From Aliidiomarina minuta (GTDB taxonomy: Bacteria; Pseudomonadota; Gammaproteobacteria; Enterobacterales; Alteromonadaceae): a DNA stretch of 64,000 nucleotides. The notes beneath the pieces are model-generated. The model searched no databases, was not told the DNA's origin, and saw nothing but the letters and a program-made list of their open reading frames with translations. A program made the position numbers and the translations under genes. Shown one piece after another: positions 16,311 through 24,937 of the stretch (within the stretch, counting starts at the first letter, position 1; every line of letters starts with the position of its first letter). The stretch spans positions 62,001 through 126,000 of the forward strand of contig NZ_PIPL01000002.1 of the NCBI RefSeq assembly GCF_003987145.1. The letters run 5' to 3'.

Positions 16311-18137
16311 ATGCAGACTCGGCAGTCGCAATTAAAACTCCTTATTGGTAAAGGGAAAGAGCAAGGGTACTTAACCTTTGCGGAAGTAAATGACCACTTA
16401 CCACAAGATATCGTTGATTCGGATCAGATAGAAGATATCATTCGAATGATCAACGACATGGGTATTAAGGTGTTCGAAAATGCACCGGATGCTGATGACC
16501 TCATGATGAGCGAAGACTCCGCGGATGAAGATGCAGCCGAAGCTGCCGCCGCGGCTCTAGCCACCGTTGAAAGTGAAATCGGCCGCACCACAGATCCGGT
16601 TCGCATGTACATGCGTGAAATGGGCACGGTTGAACTACTGACCCGTGAAGGCGAAATCAAGATCGCCAAACGCATTGAAGAAGGCATTAACCAGGTTCAG
16701 TGTTCAGTAGCTGAATATCCTGAAGCAATTAACTTCCTGCTCGAGCAGTGGGATGCCTACGAAGCTGAAGAAATTCGTATTACCGAAATGATTTCTGGCT
16801 TTATCGACCCGAATGAAGTGGACGCCGCGCCTGTCAGTGCGACTCATATAGGTTCTGAATTAAGCACCGAAGAACTTGCCGACGCTGATGACGACGATGC
16901 GGAAGAAGAAGAGCAGCATGATGGCGGTATAGATCCGGAATTTGCCCGCGAGCAGTTCGGGGCCCTGCGAGCTCAGTACGAAGCCACTCGCGCTATTATT
17001 ACCAAGCATGGACGTGATGATAAACGTTCGCGTGTTGAGATCGACAAATTAAGCGATTTATTCAAGCAGTTCCGTCTGGTACCTAAGCAGTTTGACCGCC
17101 TGGTACGTGACATGCGTGAGATGATGCATCGGGTACGCGTTCAGGAACGCTTGATTATGAAGCTGTGTCTGGATCAGGCAAATGTGCCTAAGCGCACCTT
17201 TGTACAGGCGTTTTCTGGTAATGAAAACTCCATGTCCTGGTTTGATCAGCTGGTTGCTACAGGCGATGATTACTCAGCAGTGCTGGCTGAACAGCGCAGT
17301 GAAGTGGACCGTTGCATACAAAAGCTGGTATCCATTGAAGTTGAAACTGGCTTAACCATTACCAAAGTAAAAGAAATTAACCGTCGCATGTCGATTGGTG
17401 AAGCCAAAGCGCGCCGCGCCAAGAAAGAAATGGTCGAAGCCAACCTGCGCCTGGTTATTTCAATTGCTAAGAAATACACCAACCGTGGTTTGCAGTTCCT
17501 GGATCTAATCCAGGAAGGTAATATCGGTCTGATGAAAGCCGTAGATAAATTCGAATACCGTCGCGGTTATAAGTTCTCGACTTATGCGACCTGGTGGATA
17601 CGTCAGGCCATTACCCGCTCTATTGCGGATCAGGCGCGTACTATTCGTATTCCGGTGCACATGATTGAGACGATCAACAAACTGAACCGTATCTCACGTC
17701 AGATGCTGCAGGAAATGGGTCGCGAACCTTTACCGGAAGAGTTGGCAGAACGTATGCTGATGCCGGAAGACAAGATCCGCAAAGTGCTGAAAATCGCCAA
17801 AGAGCCAATCTCCATGGAAACTCCGATAGGGGATGATGAAGATTCGCACTTAGGTGACTTTATTGAAGACACCACTTTGGATCTGCCGGTCGATTCGGCA
17901 ACTTCTGAGAGCCTGATGAATTCAGTGCGTGATGTGTTAGGCGGCCTCACCGCTCGTGAAGCTAAAGTGCTGCGCATGCGTTTTGGTATCGATATGAACA
18001 CTGACCACACTCTGGAAGAAGTCGGTAAACAGTTTGACGTAACCCGTGAGCGAATTCGTCAGATAGAAGCCAAGGCACTACGCAAGCTTCGTCATCCAAG
18101 CCGCTCTGAGCAGTTGAAGAGCTTCCTGGACGAGTAA
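16311..18137 (+). CDS. rpoD: Primary RNA polymerase sigma factor (sigma-70)
   Basis: A 608-residue protein with region 1.1 (SQLKLLIGKGKEQGYLTFAEVNDHLP), the acidic non-conserved region near 190-210, region 2 (NLRLVISIAKKYTNRGLQFLDLIQEGNIGLMKAV, then FSTYATWWIRQAI), and region 4 (TLEEVGKQFDVTRERIRQIEAKALRKLRHP). The ATG at 16311 is preferred to the in-frame GTG at 16299 because the GAGGTG site sits 9 bp before it. It ends the operon and a strong terminator follows. Confidence 0.98.
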   Translation: MQTRQSQLKLLIGKGKEQGYLTFAEVNDHLPQDIVDSDQIEDIIRMINDMGIKVFENAPDADDLMMSEDSADEDAAEAAAAALATVESEIGRTTDPVRMYMREMGTVELLTREGEIKIAKRIEEGINQVQCSVAEYPEAINFLLEQWDAYEAEEIRITEMISGFIDPNEVDAAPVSATHIGSELSTEELADADDDDAEEEEQHDGGIDPEFAREQFGALRAQYEATRAIITKHGRDDKRSRVEIDKLSDLFKQFRLVPKQFDRLVRDMREMMHRVRVQERLIMKLCLDQANVPKRTFVQAFSGNENSMSWFDQLVATGDDYSAVLAEQRSEVDRCIQKLVSIEVETGLTITKVKEINRRMSIGEAKARRAKKEMVEANLRLVISIAKKYTNRGLQFLDLIQEGNIGLMKAVDKFEYRRGYKFSTYATWWIRQAITRSIADQARTIRIPVHMIETINKLNRISRQMLQEMGREPLPEELAERMLMPEDKIRKVLKIAKEPISMETPIGDDEDSHLGDFIEDTTLDLPVDSATSESLMNSVRDVLGGLTAREAKVLRMRFGIDMNTDHTLEEVGKQFDVTRERIRQIEAKALRKLRHPSRSEQLKSFLDE

Positions 18138-18156
18138 ACTGACCGCTTCGTAAATA

Positions 18157-18190
18157 AAAAAAGCCCCGCTATGAAAGCGGGGTTTTTTAT
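18157..18190. terminator. Bidirectional terminator after rpoD
   Basis: AAAAAAGCCCCGCT and AGCGGGGTTTTTT form a long stem with T runs on both strands. It ends rpoD and probably also the TonB-receptor gene coming from the other side. Confidence 0.9.
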
Positions 18191-18213
18191 TATTGAGATT
18201 ATTTTCCTCAATT

Positions 18214-20793
18214 TTAGAAGCTGTAATTTAAGCGAGCATAAATAAAACGGCCTCGTGGGTTATGCACACCAGAAACATAACCATAAAGATCGTTGTTCAT
18301 ATCGCCGATGGCAAAAGGTGGCTCTTCATCGAGCACGTTAGTGCCACCGACGGACATACGTAGTGACTCAGTGAGGTCATAACGTACCTGTAAGTCCAGC
18401 AAGGCCTGACTGCTGACAGTGCGTACACTGGTTGTTTCAACTTCCTGCGGTGGTTTGTAGTCTTGAAACTCACCTATGTAACTGACCGTTGCTGTTACCC
18501 CCCAGCCATTCCGTGTCCAGTCAGCACTGCCGGTCCAGCGGTTTTTCGGGTAGTTGTATTCGCCCAGGTAATCAATATCATTTTTCTCAAAATGAGTCAT
18601 ATATGACCAGTCGAGTGAAAGACGAAGGTCGCCATACAAATCAAAGGGCACCCGGTAATTCGTCGAAAAGTCGATACCGGCCGCCTCCTGAGAACTGACG
18701 TTGACGTAGCTATTGTAAATAACAGACAGTTCACCTAATTCATTGCCAGGTTGTGGAGGCTGGCGGACGCACACGGTACTGTCTTGATCATTACAGTGTT
18801 CCTGATACACAGCTTCAAAGTCGTTACGGTCGATTTTATTGTCCTGGGTAATGGACCAGTAATCGAAGGCCAAATCCCAGTCCTGATTGATCTGCCACAC
18901 AGCGCCAATATTCCAGTTCTCTGACTCTTCCGCATCCAGATCTTCATTACCAGTAAACACAATTACATAATCCGTAGCACCGCAGGCTGGATTATTGGGG
19001 TCGTTATCAGGACAGCGGTAGGTATCGGTAAAGAACTGAGAAACTTCAGAAGGGCCCAAACCGATTTGTGCGAGTGAAGGCGCGCGGAAACCCTGGCCGT
19101 AAGAAGCGCGGAACCTTACCTCTTCTGTCGCTCGCCATTGCACTTTAAACTGAGGGTTAAAGGTAGATCCAAAGTCACTGTAATCGTCGTAGCGGCCTGA
19201 AGCCGTAAATTCCAGGTCGTCAGTCAATGGCACCAGGAATTCCAGGTACGCAGCCCATTGTTCACGCTCAGCTTCAGCCTGAACTGACTCGGTACCAAAT
19301 ATCAGACCGCGCTGGAACTGATCGTCGGGGCGGTCAAAGACATCTTCTTCACGGTACTCAAAACCAGCCGCCATTGAAACGTAATGATCACCAAGCTGAA
19401 ATGCTTCACCTGCGATGCTGCCATCCACAGAAGTAATATGGGATTTACCACGACGAGTCAGAGAAGTGGTAATCGCATCAATAACCTCAGGCGAATTGAC
19501 AGTTCCGCCAAACGGATTGTAACGGCCAGCATTGATTTCTTCCTGTAGCATGTCTGTCCGGACCCAGCCTTGATCCCGGCCGCCGGTCTGTAATGAGGCG
19601 TTACGACCTTTCTGGAAAGCAACATCCCAGTTCCAGGTGCCCAGATCACCACGTAAACCAGTGACTAAGCGTAAGGTGTCTGATTCTATACTCCATACCC
19701 GAGGTCCAGCGTCGACCGTGCGAAAGCGGTTAATTTCCACATCCTGACCAAAAGGATTGTCAGGGTGGTCGCCGGGGACGGTAAGACCAGCATCGCCATC
19801 CAATGGCGTCGCCGCACCACCTGCTTTGGAACGGTTATGCTGGGCGTTGAATTCGACATAGCCTTCAAGGTTGCGGTTTAAACGACGGTTCATGAGCACC
19901 ATGGCGCCCATGCGTTCTGCTTCTGGAATGGTCATTGTAAAAGGACCGTAGTCATAGACACAGGTAACACCGAACGTACTGTCTGCCGGACAATCAGGGT
20001 CGATCTGAACCTCTCCGTCGACAACAAAGTTACCGGGAAAACCACGTGAGGAGCGTAAATCCAGGCCACCGTACGGGGCCTGATTAGCGGTCCCAAAACG
20101 GCCCATTTCCGAACCCATAATAGAACCGTTTTTGAAGTAATCGAAAATAACCGTGGTGTTACTGTCGCTGTCCCCGGCACCCCATACAGTGCTGAGGTTG
20201 GTTTCGTCATAGTTCGGGCCGGTGGTACCACCGTAGCTGATAGCGGCTTCAGTACCGACAAAGTCATCGCGCAGAATGATGTTAACTACGCCTGCCACCG
20301 CATCCGAGCCATAAATCGCCGAGGCACCATCTTTAAGCACTTCAACTCGCTCAATAGCGGCTACTGGAATGGAGTTAATATCGACAAAGGAATTTGCTAC
20401 GCCCTCGGCGAACGAAGATACCGCCACCCGGCGACCGTTAATTAATACAAGTGTGGCATCACTGCCAAGACCGCGCAGACTGATCGCTGCACCGCCATTC
20501 GCCGTTGAATCCTGGCTGTTACCACGGGTGGAAAAAGTTCCAACCCCCGCGGAAGGCATTCGTTCAAGTATCTGCTGTAGGTTGGTGTAACCTGATGCGT
20601 CAATTTCATCGCGATTTATAATAGAGATCGGCGACGCTCCTTCGACATCAGTGCGGTTTATACGAGAGCCTGTAACCTGCACTCTCTCCATTGGCTCGGC
20701 TTCGGCAGCTTGTTGCTGAGCGAGAAGGGAGGGGGAGGCAAAGGCAGAACTGATCGCTACAGCACAAAGCGAGAATCTAAATGCAGATTTCAT
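18214..20793 (-). CDS. TonB-dependent outer-membrane receptor
   Basis: An 859-residue barrel with a signal peptide ending LLAQ. A TonB-box-like VQVTGSRI precedes the plug (PISIINRDEIDASGYTNLQQIL, then ISLRGLGSDATLVLINGRRV and VEVLKDGASAIYGSDAVAGVVNIIL). The last strand ends YARLNYSF with the terminal Phe needed for BAM recognition. This GSRI-type subgroup is abundant in Alteromonadales and often linked to peptide or carbohydrate uptake. The substrate here is not shown by context, and no inner-membrane partner is adjacent. Confidence 0.9.
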   Translation of the reverse strand: MKSAFRFSLCAVAISSAFASPSLLAQQQAAEAEPMERVQVTGSRINRTDVEGASPISIINRDEIDASGYTNLQQILERMPSAGVGTFSTRGNSQDSTANGGAAISLRGLGSDATLVLINGRRVAVSSFAEGVANSFVDINSIPVAAIERVEVLKDGASAIYGSDAVAGVVNIILRDDFVGTEAAISYGGTTGPNYDETNLSTVWGAGDSDSNTTVIFDYFKNGSIMGSEMGRFGTANQAPYGGLDLRSSRGFPGNFVVDGEVQIDPDCPADSTFGVTCVYDYGPFTMTIPEAERMGAMVLMNRRLNRNLEGYVEFNAQHNRSKAGGAATPLDGDAGLTVPGDHPDNPFGQDVEINRFRTVDAGPRVWSIESDTLRLVTGLRGDLGTWNWDVAFQKGRNASLQTGGRDQGWVRTDMLQEEINAGRYNPFGGTVNSPEVIDAITTSLTRRGKSHITSVDGSIAGEAFQLGDHYVSMAAGFEYREEDVFDRPDDQFQRGLIFGTESVQAEAEREQWAAYLEFLVPLTDDLEFTASGRYDDYSDFGSTFNPQFKVQWRATEEVRFRASYGQGFRAPSLAQIGLGPSEVSQFFTDTYRCPDNDPNNPACGATDYVIVFTGNEDLDAEESENWNIGAVWQINQDWDLAFDYWSITQDNKIDRNDFEAVYQEHCNDQDSTVCVRQPPQPGNELGELSVIYNSYVNVSSQEAAGIDFSTNYRVPFDLYGDLRLSLDWSYMTHFEKNDIDYLGEYNYPKNRWTGSADWTRNGWGVTATVSYIGEFQDYKPPQEVETTSVRTVSSQALLDLQVRYDLTESLRMSVGGTNVLDEEPPFAIGDMNNDLYGYVSGVHNPRGRFIYARLNYSF

Positions 20794-21117
20794 GTAAATT
20801 ATCCTTACTTAATCATGGATTTATATGCTTATTGAGTAGTAAAAGCTCCTTGTTTATTACATTAAAACAACAATCAGGCAACACCCCAATTGTAAGTTTT
20901 TTGTTAATGGGGTGATGACGCACGTTGCTTCAGGGAAAGTAAAAGTGGAAAAAGAAACTAACAGGCAGGTATCGCTTCAGTCAGGGATGAAATAACGAAT
21001 AAAAAGAAAGCACTTAGACGTTCAACAGTTGCACAGCACGGCTACTTTTTCGTATACTCCCACGGCTTTGCAAAAAGCATCCTACAGTAGCAGGTCTCAA
21101 CTGCTGCAAACAAAGAT
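20794..21117. other. Intergenic region upstream of tRNA-Ile2
   Basis: No coding sequence is seen. It contains a hairpin (CACCCCA and TGGGGTG arms, 20882-20913) in the 5' region of the TonB-receptor gene, and on the plus strand the predicted tRNA promoter listed separately. Confidence 0.4.
21029..21058 (+). promoter_or_regulatory. Predicted promoter of the tRNA-Ile2 gene
   Basis: TTGCAC (21029-21034), an 18-bp spacer and TATACT (21053-21058), followed by a C-rich discriminator typical of stable-RNA promoters. Confidence 0.55.
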
Positions 21118-21194
21118 GGCCCCTTAGCTCAGTTGGTTAGAGCGCCCGACTCATAATCGGTAGGTCCCCAGTTCAAGTCTGGGAGGGGCCACCA
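21118..21194 (+). tRNA. ileX: tRNA-Ile2 (anticodon CAU, lysidine-modified type)
   Basis: A 77-nt cloverleaf with encoded CCA. The acceptor GGCCCCT pairs with AGGGGCC, the anticodon loop is CTCATAA with CAT at 21152-21154, and the T loop is GTTCAAGTC. The acceptor stem and body match E. coli ileX rather than elongator tRNA-Met (which starts GGCTACG), so C34 should become lysidine through TilS and decode AUA. E. coli ileX also lies just downstream of rpsU-dnaG-rpoD, so synteny supports the call. Pair 27-43 is a C-T mismatch. Confidence 0.92.
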
Positions 21195-21360
21195 TTTTTA
21201 AAGGCTTTCCTTGATAGTTATGGCTAACTTTTTACCTGTATATAATTCTGTGTAACAGATATTTAGCAACGCAGGTGGATGGAACCTTATTTCCTAGGAG
21301 TCTGTCACAAAACTGCATAGCTTATTGTTGTGTGGTGTTATTTCAGGGGAAAGGTTAAAC

Positions 21361-22671
21361 CTAACCCAAAAGCCTTTCGCTAAACTTACGCATGCCCTGA
21401 AATATTGGCTCTGAAATGAATGCCGGAAAGTCTTTGGGCAGGTTGGCTGCAACGCGGTTGATGACTTGTTCTGTTTTTGAAGCCATGTCATCGAGCATGT
21501 CGTTCATGGAGTCTTCGCTGAAGCCTACTTCTTTTGCTGTGGCCAGGAAATGGGTTCTTCGAATCATCATGCACTGGTATTTGCGGCCTCGACTCCCTTT
21601 TAAAGACATGGCCAGTTTTAGATCGCGCTCATGCAGTCCTTTTTTGCTGATAGCAGGGTAGGCGGAGATAATGTCGTACAGCGGGGTCAGGCAATACTGG
21701 TTGCCTGGTTGAATGAAAATTGAGAAATTCTTGGCGTGCCCATCGGTAGCACCGAGTAGCCAAAATAGTACCTGGGTGCGCATGAACTCGCTTCGGTCCG
21801 CAATGGGATTCTGGGAACCCATTAACTCTTTCATAATTTGTCTAATGGCTGGCCCCTTGTCCGATTCATATTTTTTCGCTGGCGATGTGCCAGTCACCTG
21901 GCAGAAGTCTTCCTGAGGTAACCGCATGATCCAGGAACCGTCAGCTGCGAGCTTTCTGTCAAAGCGCTTTACAGCGAGTGCTTTCATGTCATGCGGAGTA
22001 ATGATGTCGCAGTCTGGCACCTGAAAGCCAAACTCCCGGGCAATCTTCAGGCAAAGGTACTCGTTCTCGACACTGTGCGTCATATCTATGACACGGTCAT
22101 GAGACTGAATTTCCCCGATAGGCAGCTTTATAATGTGAGTGGTGGGTGTGGCATGAAGCGGCAGGCACCATTGTCCGTCCTGATATAAAAGCGCGGTTTT
22201 TTCCTGCGCTCCCGCTAATGAAATACGGAAATCGTTCTCGTCTGGTAACATCCCAAGCGGTATCTTCGATTGATAACCTTTTAAGATGTCCACAACTTGC
22301 TCATCATTTAAAGGTTTCGCCTGGATCTGTTTTACATTGGGCGGAGCTGAGCGATGGGGGACGAGTTGAACCGCACCTACGCAATCTCTGCCAATCTGAG
22401 TCAAAATATCAAAAGGCTCGGTTGAGTCGGCGTTATAGCGAGCAACAATTCGGTCGCGGATTTCTCGTGAGTCGGGTAGCAGGTTGTCGAAATAGTTATA
22501 CACTTCAGCGCCGTTATACGGTGCTTCGCGCAGCGGTAAGGATAACGAAATACCGCGTTTACCCTTGGAATTCAGCCAGTTCTTATCGTAGGTGAAGCTG
22601 TTTGCACCACTCTGAGTGCGTGTGTACTCACCAACCTTTATGCCGTTCATATAGACATCGAGCGTGTTCAT
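21361..22671 (-). CDS. hipA: HipA-family serine/threonine kinase toxin
   Basis: A 436-residue protein with the HipA N-terminal barrel (MNGIKVGEYTRTQSGANSFTYDKNWL) and kinase fold. The nucleotide loop is ISLAGAQEKTALL, the catalytic segment is LGATDGHAKNFSI, and the metal-binding segment is TPLYDIISAYP. E. coli HipA phosphorylates glutamyl-tRNA synthetase and causes persistence; the target here is unverified. It begins 3 bp after the hipB stop, so translation is probably coupled and repressed through HipB. Confidence 0.9.
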   Translation of the reverse strand: MNTLDVYMNGIKVGEYTRTQSGANSFTYDKNWLNSKGKRGISLSLPLREAPYNGAEVYNYFDNLLPDSREIRDRIVARYNADSTEPFDILTQIGRDCVGAVQLVPHRSAPPNVKQIQAKPLNDEQVVDILKGYQSKIPLGMLPDENDFRISLAGAQEKTALLYQDGQWCLPLHATPTTHIIKLPIGEIQSHDRVIDMTHSVENEYLCLKIAREFGFQVPDCDIITPHDMKALAVKRFDRKLAADGSWIMRLPQEDFCQVTGTSPAKKYESDKGPAIRQIMKELMGSQNPIADRSEFMRTQVLFWLLGATDGHAKNFSIFIQPGNQYCLTPLYDIISAYPAISKKGLHERDLKLAMSLKGSRGRKYQCMMIRRTHFLATAKEVGFSEDSMNDMLDDMASKTEQVINRVAANLPKDFPAFISEPIFQGMRKFSERLLG

Positions 22672-22674
22672 TGG

Positions 22675-22938
22675 TCACCATCCCTCGTTCCATGACTTAG
22701 TATTGTCGGGTTTATGACTTACATCCTTGTTTCGACTGGTAACATCGAGTTGTAAGTTTAGCGCAGCAAGAATTTTAAAAAACGTTTCGAGTTTGCATGA
22801 CTCGGGTTTATTTTCGAAATCCGAAATTGTCGCAACACGAATACCAACAAGCTGAGAAACTTGTTTCTGGGTCATTCCTGCCTTCTTTCGCTGTTCCTTT
22901 ATGAAGGTGCTTAACTGTTCCGGTCGGGTAATGTTCAT
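22675..22938 (-). CDS. hipB: HipB-family antitoxin / autorepressor
   Basis: An 87-residue XRE helix-turn-helix protein: LSTFIKEQRKKAGMTQKQVSQLVGIRVATISDFENKPESCKLETFFKILAALNL is the HTH region. It should bind HipA and repress the operon by binding the palindromes upstream. The C-terminal tail (SHKPDNTKSWNEGW) ends with a tryptophan, reminiscent of the E. coli HipB tail that contacts HipA. Confidence 0.88.
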   Translation of the reverse strand: MNITRPEQLSTFIKEQRKKAGMTQKQVSQLVGIRVATISDFENKPESCKLETFFKILAALNLQLDVTSRNKDVSHKPDNTKSWNEGW

Positions 22939-22958
22939 TATCGAGTCGCCTTATGAAT

Positions 22959-23050
22959 ACGCTCTAGCGTAATATCTAAAAAATACGCTACATAGTAATT
23001 CTTGTCAATAAACGCTATAGCGTAAACTTATCTTATTTACGGTTTAGCGT
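22959..23050. promoter_or_regulatory. Four-site palindromic operator array upstream of hipBA
   Basis: Copies of a 12-bp palindrome lie at 22959 (ACGCTCTAGCGT), 22985 (ACGCTACATAGT, right half degenerate), 23012 (ACGCTATAGCGT, perfect) and 23039 (ACGGTTTAGCGT). Each is followed by AA and starts 26-27 bp after the previous one. HipB proteins bind several spaced palindromes, so autoregulation is the likely role. The hipBA promoter lies within it. Confidence 0.8.
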
Positions 23051-23079
23051 AATAACTAGCTTCGGCAGCTCGACACATA

Positions 23080-23107
23080 TTGCATTTACGTGGGCAGGGG
23101 GTATAGT
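23080..23107 (+). promoter_or_regulatory. Predicted promoter of the copper/silver efflux operon
   Basis: TTGCAT (23080-23085), a 16-bp spacer and TATAGT (23102-23107) precede the first gene. The overlapping GGGGGTATAGTA resembles half-sites bound by CsoR/FrmR/RcnR-family repressors. No regulator gene of that kind is in the window, so this is a weak hint. Confidence 0.4.
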
Positions 23108-23133
23108 ACAGTTTCTATTCATGGGAGTTTTCG

Positions 23134-23541
23134 ATGCGTTCTTGGATCGTGCTGATGACAATATTTTCACTGCTGAGTCTGCCTTTTTCCGGCAGTATGG
23201 CGGCTGATAGTGTCCATCACGCGAGCATGATGCAGTCGGCTTCTGAGCATGAGCAGCATATGTCGGCTCAGATGACCGGCGATGGCGAACACTGTCCGAT
23301 GACCAGTCCAGCGCCTGTTGAAGTGATTCATGATTGCTGTGAAGACACGGCCGGTAGTCCTGAATGCGGAAGTTGTCCGCCGGACTGCGGTCATTGCGTG
23401 ATGTCTGATCATGGTTCATCAGCAGCACTGACGATGCAGCAGACTCACTCTCATGCTGCCTTCACGTTTTCCGTAGTAGGCAAATCTTCTTTTTACCAAC
23501 TCTTATCGGGGCAACCCACACCACCACCTATTATTTCCTGA
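23134..23541 (+). CDS. Periplasmic Cys/His/Met-rich metal-resistance protein (CopL-like)
   Basis: A 135-residue protein with a signal peptide (MRSWIVLMTIFSLLSLPFSGSMA). The mature part is rich in potential copper ligands, with segments HHASMMQSASEHEQHMSAQM, CCEDTAGSPECGSCPPDCGHC and HSHAAF. A GGGAG site precedes the ATG. It is first in the operon before the CusCBA-like pump, a common position for small metal-binding periplasmic proteins. Assignment to a named family is by composition and context only. Confidence 0.65.
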   Translation: MRSWIVLMTIFSLLSLPFSGSMAADSVHHASMMQSASEHEQHMSAQMTGDGEHCPMTSPAPVEVIHDCCEDTAGSPECGSCPPDCGHCVMSDHGSSAALTMQQTHSHAAFTFSVVGKSSFYQLLSGQPTPPPIIS

Positions 23542-23611
23542 TTCCGACATTTAGGTTCCGGACGTTTGCCTGAGCGAGCGCCGGTCATGTTGAGAATGCA
23601 GGAGATATTGC

Positions 23612-24937
23612 ATGTCGATTATTACCCGCACCACCCGTTTTATAACGGTTTTTGCAACCTTAGCGCTAACTGCTTGCGCTAGTTACAGCCCGGATTATGA
23701 GTCGCTGAACCAACAGGTTCTCGCGGAGTCTGCGCCGCTGCCTGTGGACGCTGACATTGCTGATTTGATTCATTATGCCCAGCAAAACCATCCGAGCGTA
23801 TTAGCTGCTGAAGCCCAGTTAGAGAGGGCTCGTGCCAATTCTATCGCGGCGGGCGCTTTTGCTGATCCCCAGTTGAATTTTAGTCAGGGTCTTAACGATG
23901 CTGATTATCAAACGTTGGGCATCTCCCAGGAAATTCCTGTTTTTGGTCGCCGGGCGATGAGCATAGAGCAGGCTCGCACAGCTGAACGTGCCGCCCAGGC
24001 GCGGTTGGCGCAGGCAAAGGCTGATCTGGCCGCTAATGTGGTACAGGGATTTAGTGAATACCTGTATGTGCAGGAAAACCAGCGCTTGCAAGCTGACTTG
24101 ATTCAGTTGCTGGAGCAGTTTACCGCTGTTGCAGAGCGGAGTTACTCTGCTGGTTCCGTCAGCATGCCGGATTTATTGCGCGCTCAGAATGCGCTGGATG
24201 AAGCACGCAGTGACTATCAGAACCTGGACTCCATGCTTTTCTCGCAACGGGCCCGGCTTAATTCTGCACTGGGTCGCGATGCCCGCGCGGAGTTTGAAGG
24301 TGAGTATTCACTGATTCAATCGCATCATGAATTCGCGCACTTACCAGCACAGCCTGATCAACTTTACGCACAGCTGAAAGCGCAAAACCCAGCTTTGCTG
24401 GCGACCCGCTTTGAAGTGGAAAGCATGCTGGTGGCGCAGGATATTGCCGGTACTGCTGGTCAGCCAAGGCTGATGGTTGGTGCTGAGTACATGAACACTG
24501 CCATGGCCTCGGACACGGTGGCTGGTATGCTGTCCGTTTCTTTGCCTATCTGGCGCTCAAACTACCGCGCTCAGCGGGAAGCGGCTGATGCCAATGTTAA
24601 AACGGGCATACAGCAATTGCAGGCGGCTGAACTTGAGGTCCAGGCTGACTTAAGCATGGCTATCTATCAATGGCAGGAATCGGAACGTAACCGTGAGCTC
24701 TATGGCGATGTGCTTGTTGCCCGAGCGGAACAAGCGGTCGCGACCACATTAAGTAACTATCAAAATGGAACGGCGGGTTTTACCGACGTTATTACCAGCC
24801 AGCGCGAGTGGCTGAGCTTTGCACTGGCATATCGCCGGGCACTGGCTAACCAGCTAGCTGCCGTTGCCAGCATTCATGCACTGATACCTTCCGTCAGTAC
24901 GCCAATGACCCAAGTCGAGGTTAACTATGAAAACTAA
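23612..24937 (+). CDS. CusC-like outer-membrane efflux lipoprotein (TolC superfamily)
   Basis: A 441-residue protein with a lipobox (LALTAC) followed by an OEP domain of long amphipathic helices (VLAAEAQLERARANSIAAGAF, AQARLAQAKADLAANVVQGF). It forms the outer-membrane channel of the tripartite pump with the next two genes. The start has a CAGGAG site. It overlaps the cusB-like gene by 11 bp. Confidence 0.88.
   Translation: MSIITRTTRFITVFATLALTACASYSPDYESLNQQVLAESAPLPVDADIADLIHYAQQNHPSVLAAEAQLERARANSIAAGAFADPQLNFSQGLNDADYQTLGISQEIPVFGRRAMSIEQARTAERAAQARLAQAKADLAANVVQGFSEYLYVQENQRLQADLIQLLEQFTAVAERSYSAGSVSMPDLLRAQNALDEARSDYQNLDSMLFSQRARLNSALGRDARAEFEGEYSLIQSHHEFAHLPAQPDQLYAQLKAQNPALLATRFEVESMLVAQDIAGTAGQPRLMVGAEYMNTAMASDTVAGMLSVSLPIWRSNYRAQREAADANVKTGIQQLQAAELEVQADLSMAIYQWQESERNRELYGDVLVARAEQAVATTLSNYQNGTAGFTDVITSQREWLSFALAYRRALANQLAAVASIHALIPSVSTPMTQVEVNYEN

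Noticed and set aside
21195..21360. Attachment site or mobile element next to the tRNA carrying hipBA
   Set aside because: tRNA 3' ends are common integration targets and hipBA is often mobile, but no integrase and no direct repeat of the tRNA 3' end was found within the window.
22146..22595. 149-codon open frame on the plus strand inside hipA
   Set aside because: It lies wholly opposite hipA, has no recognisable domain and atypical composition.
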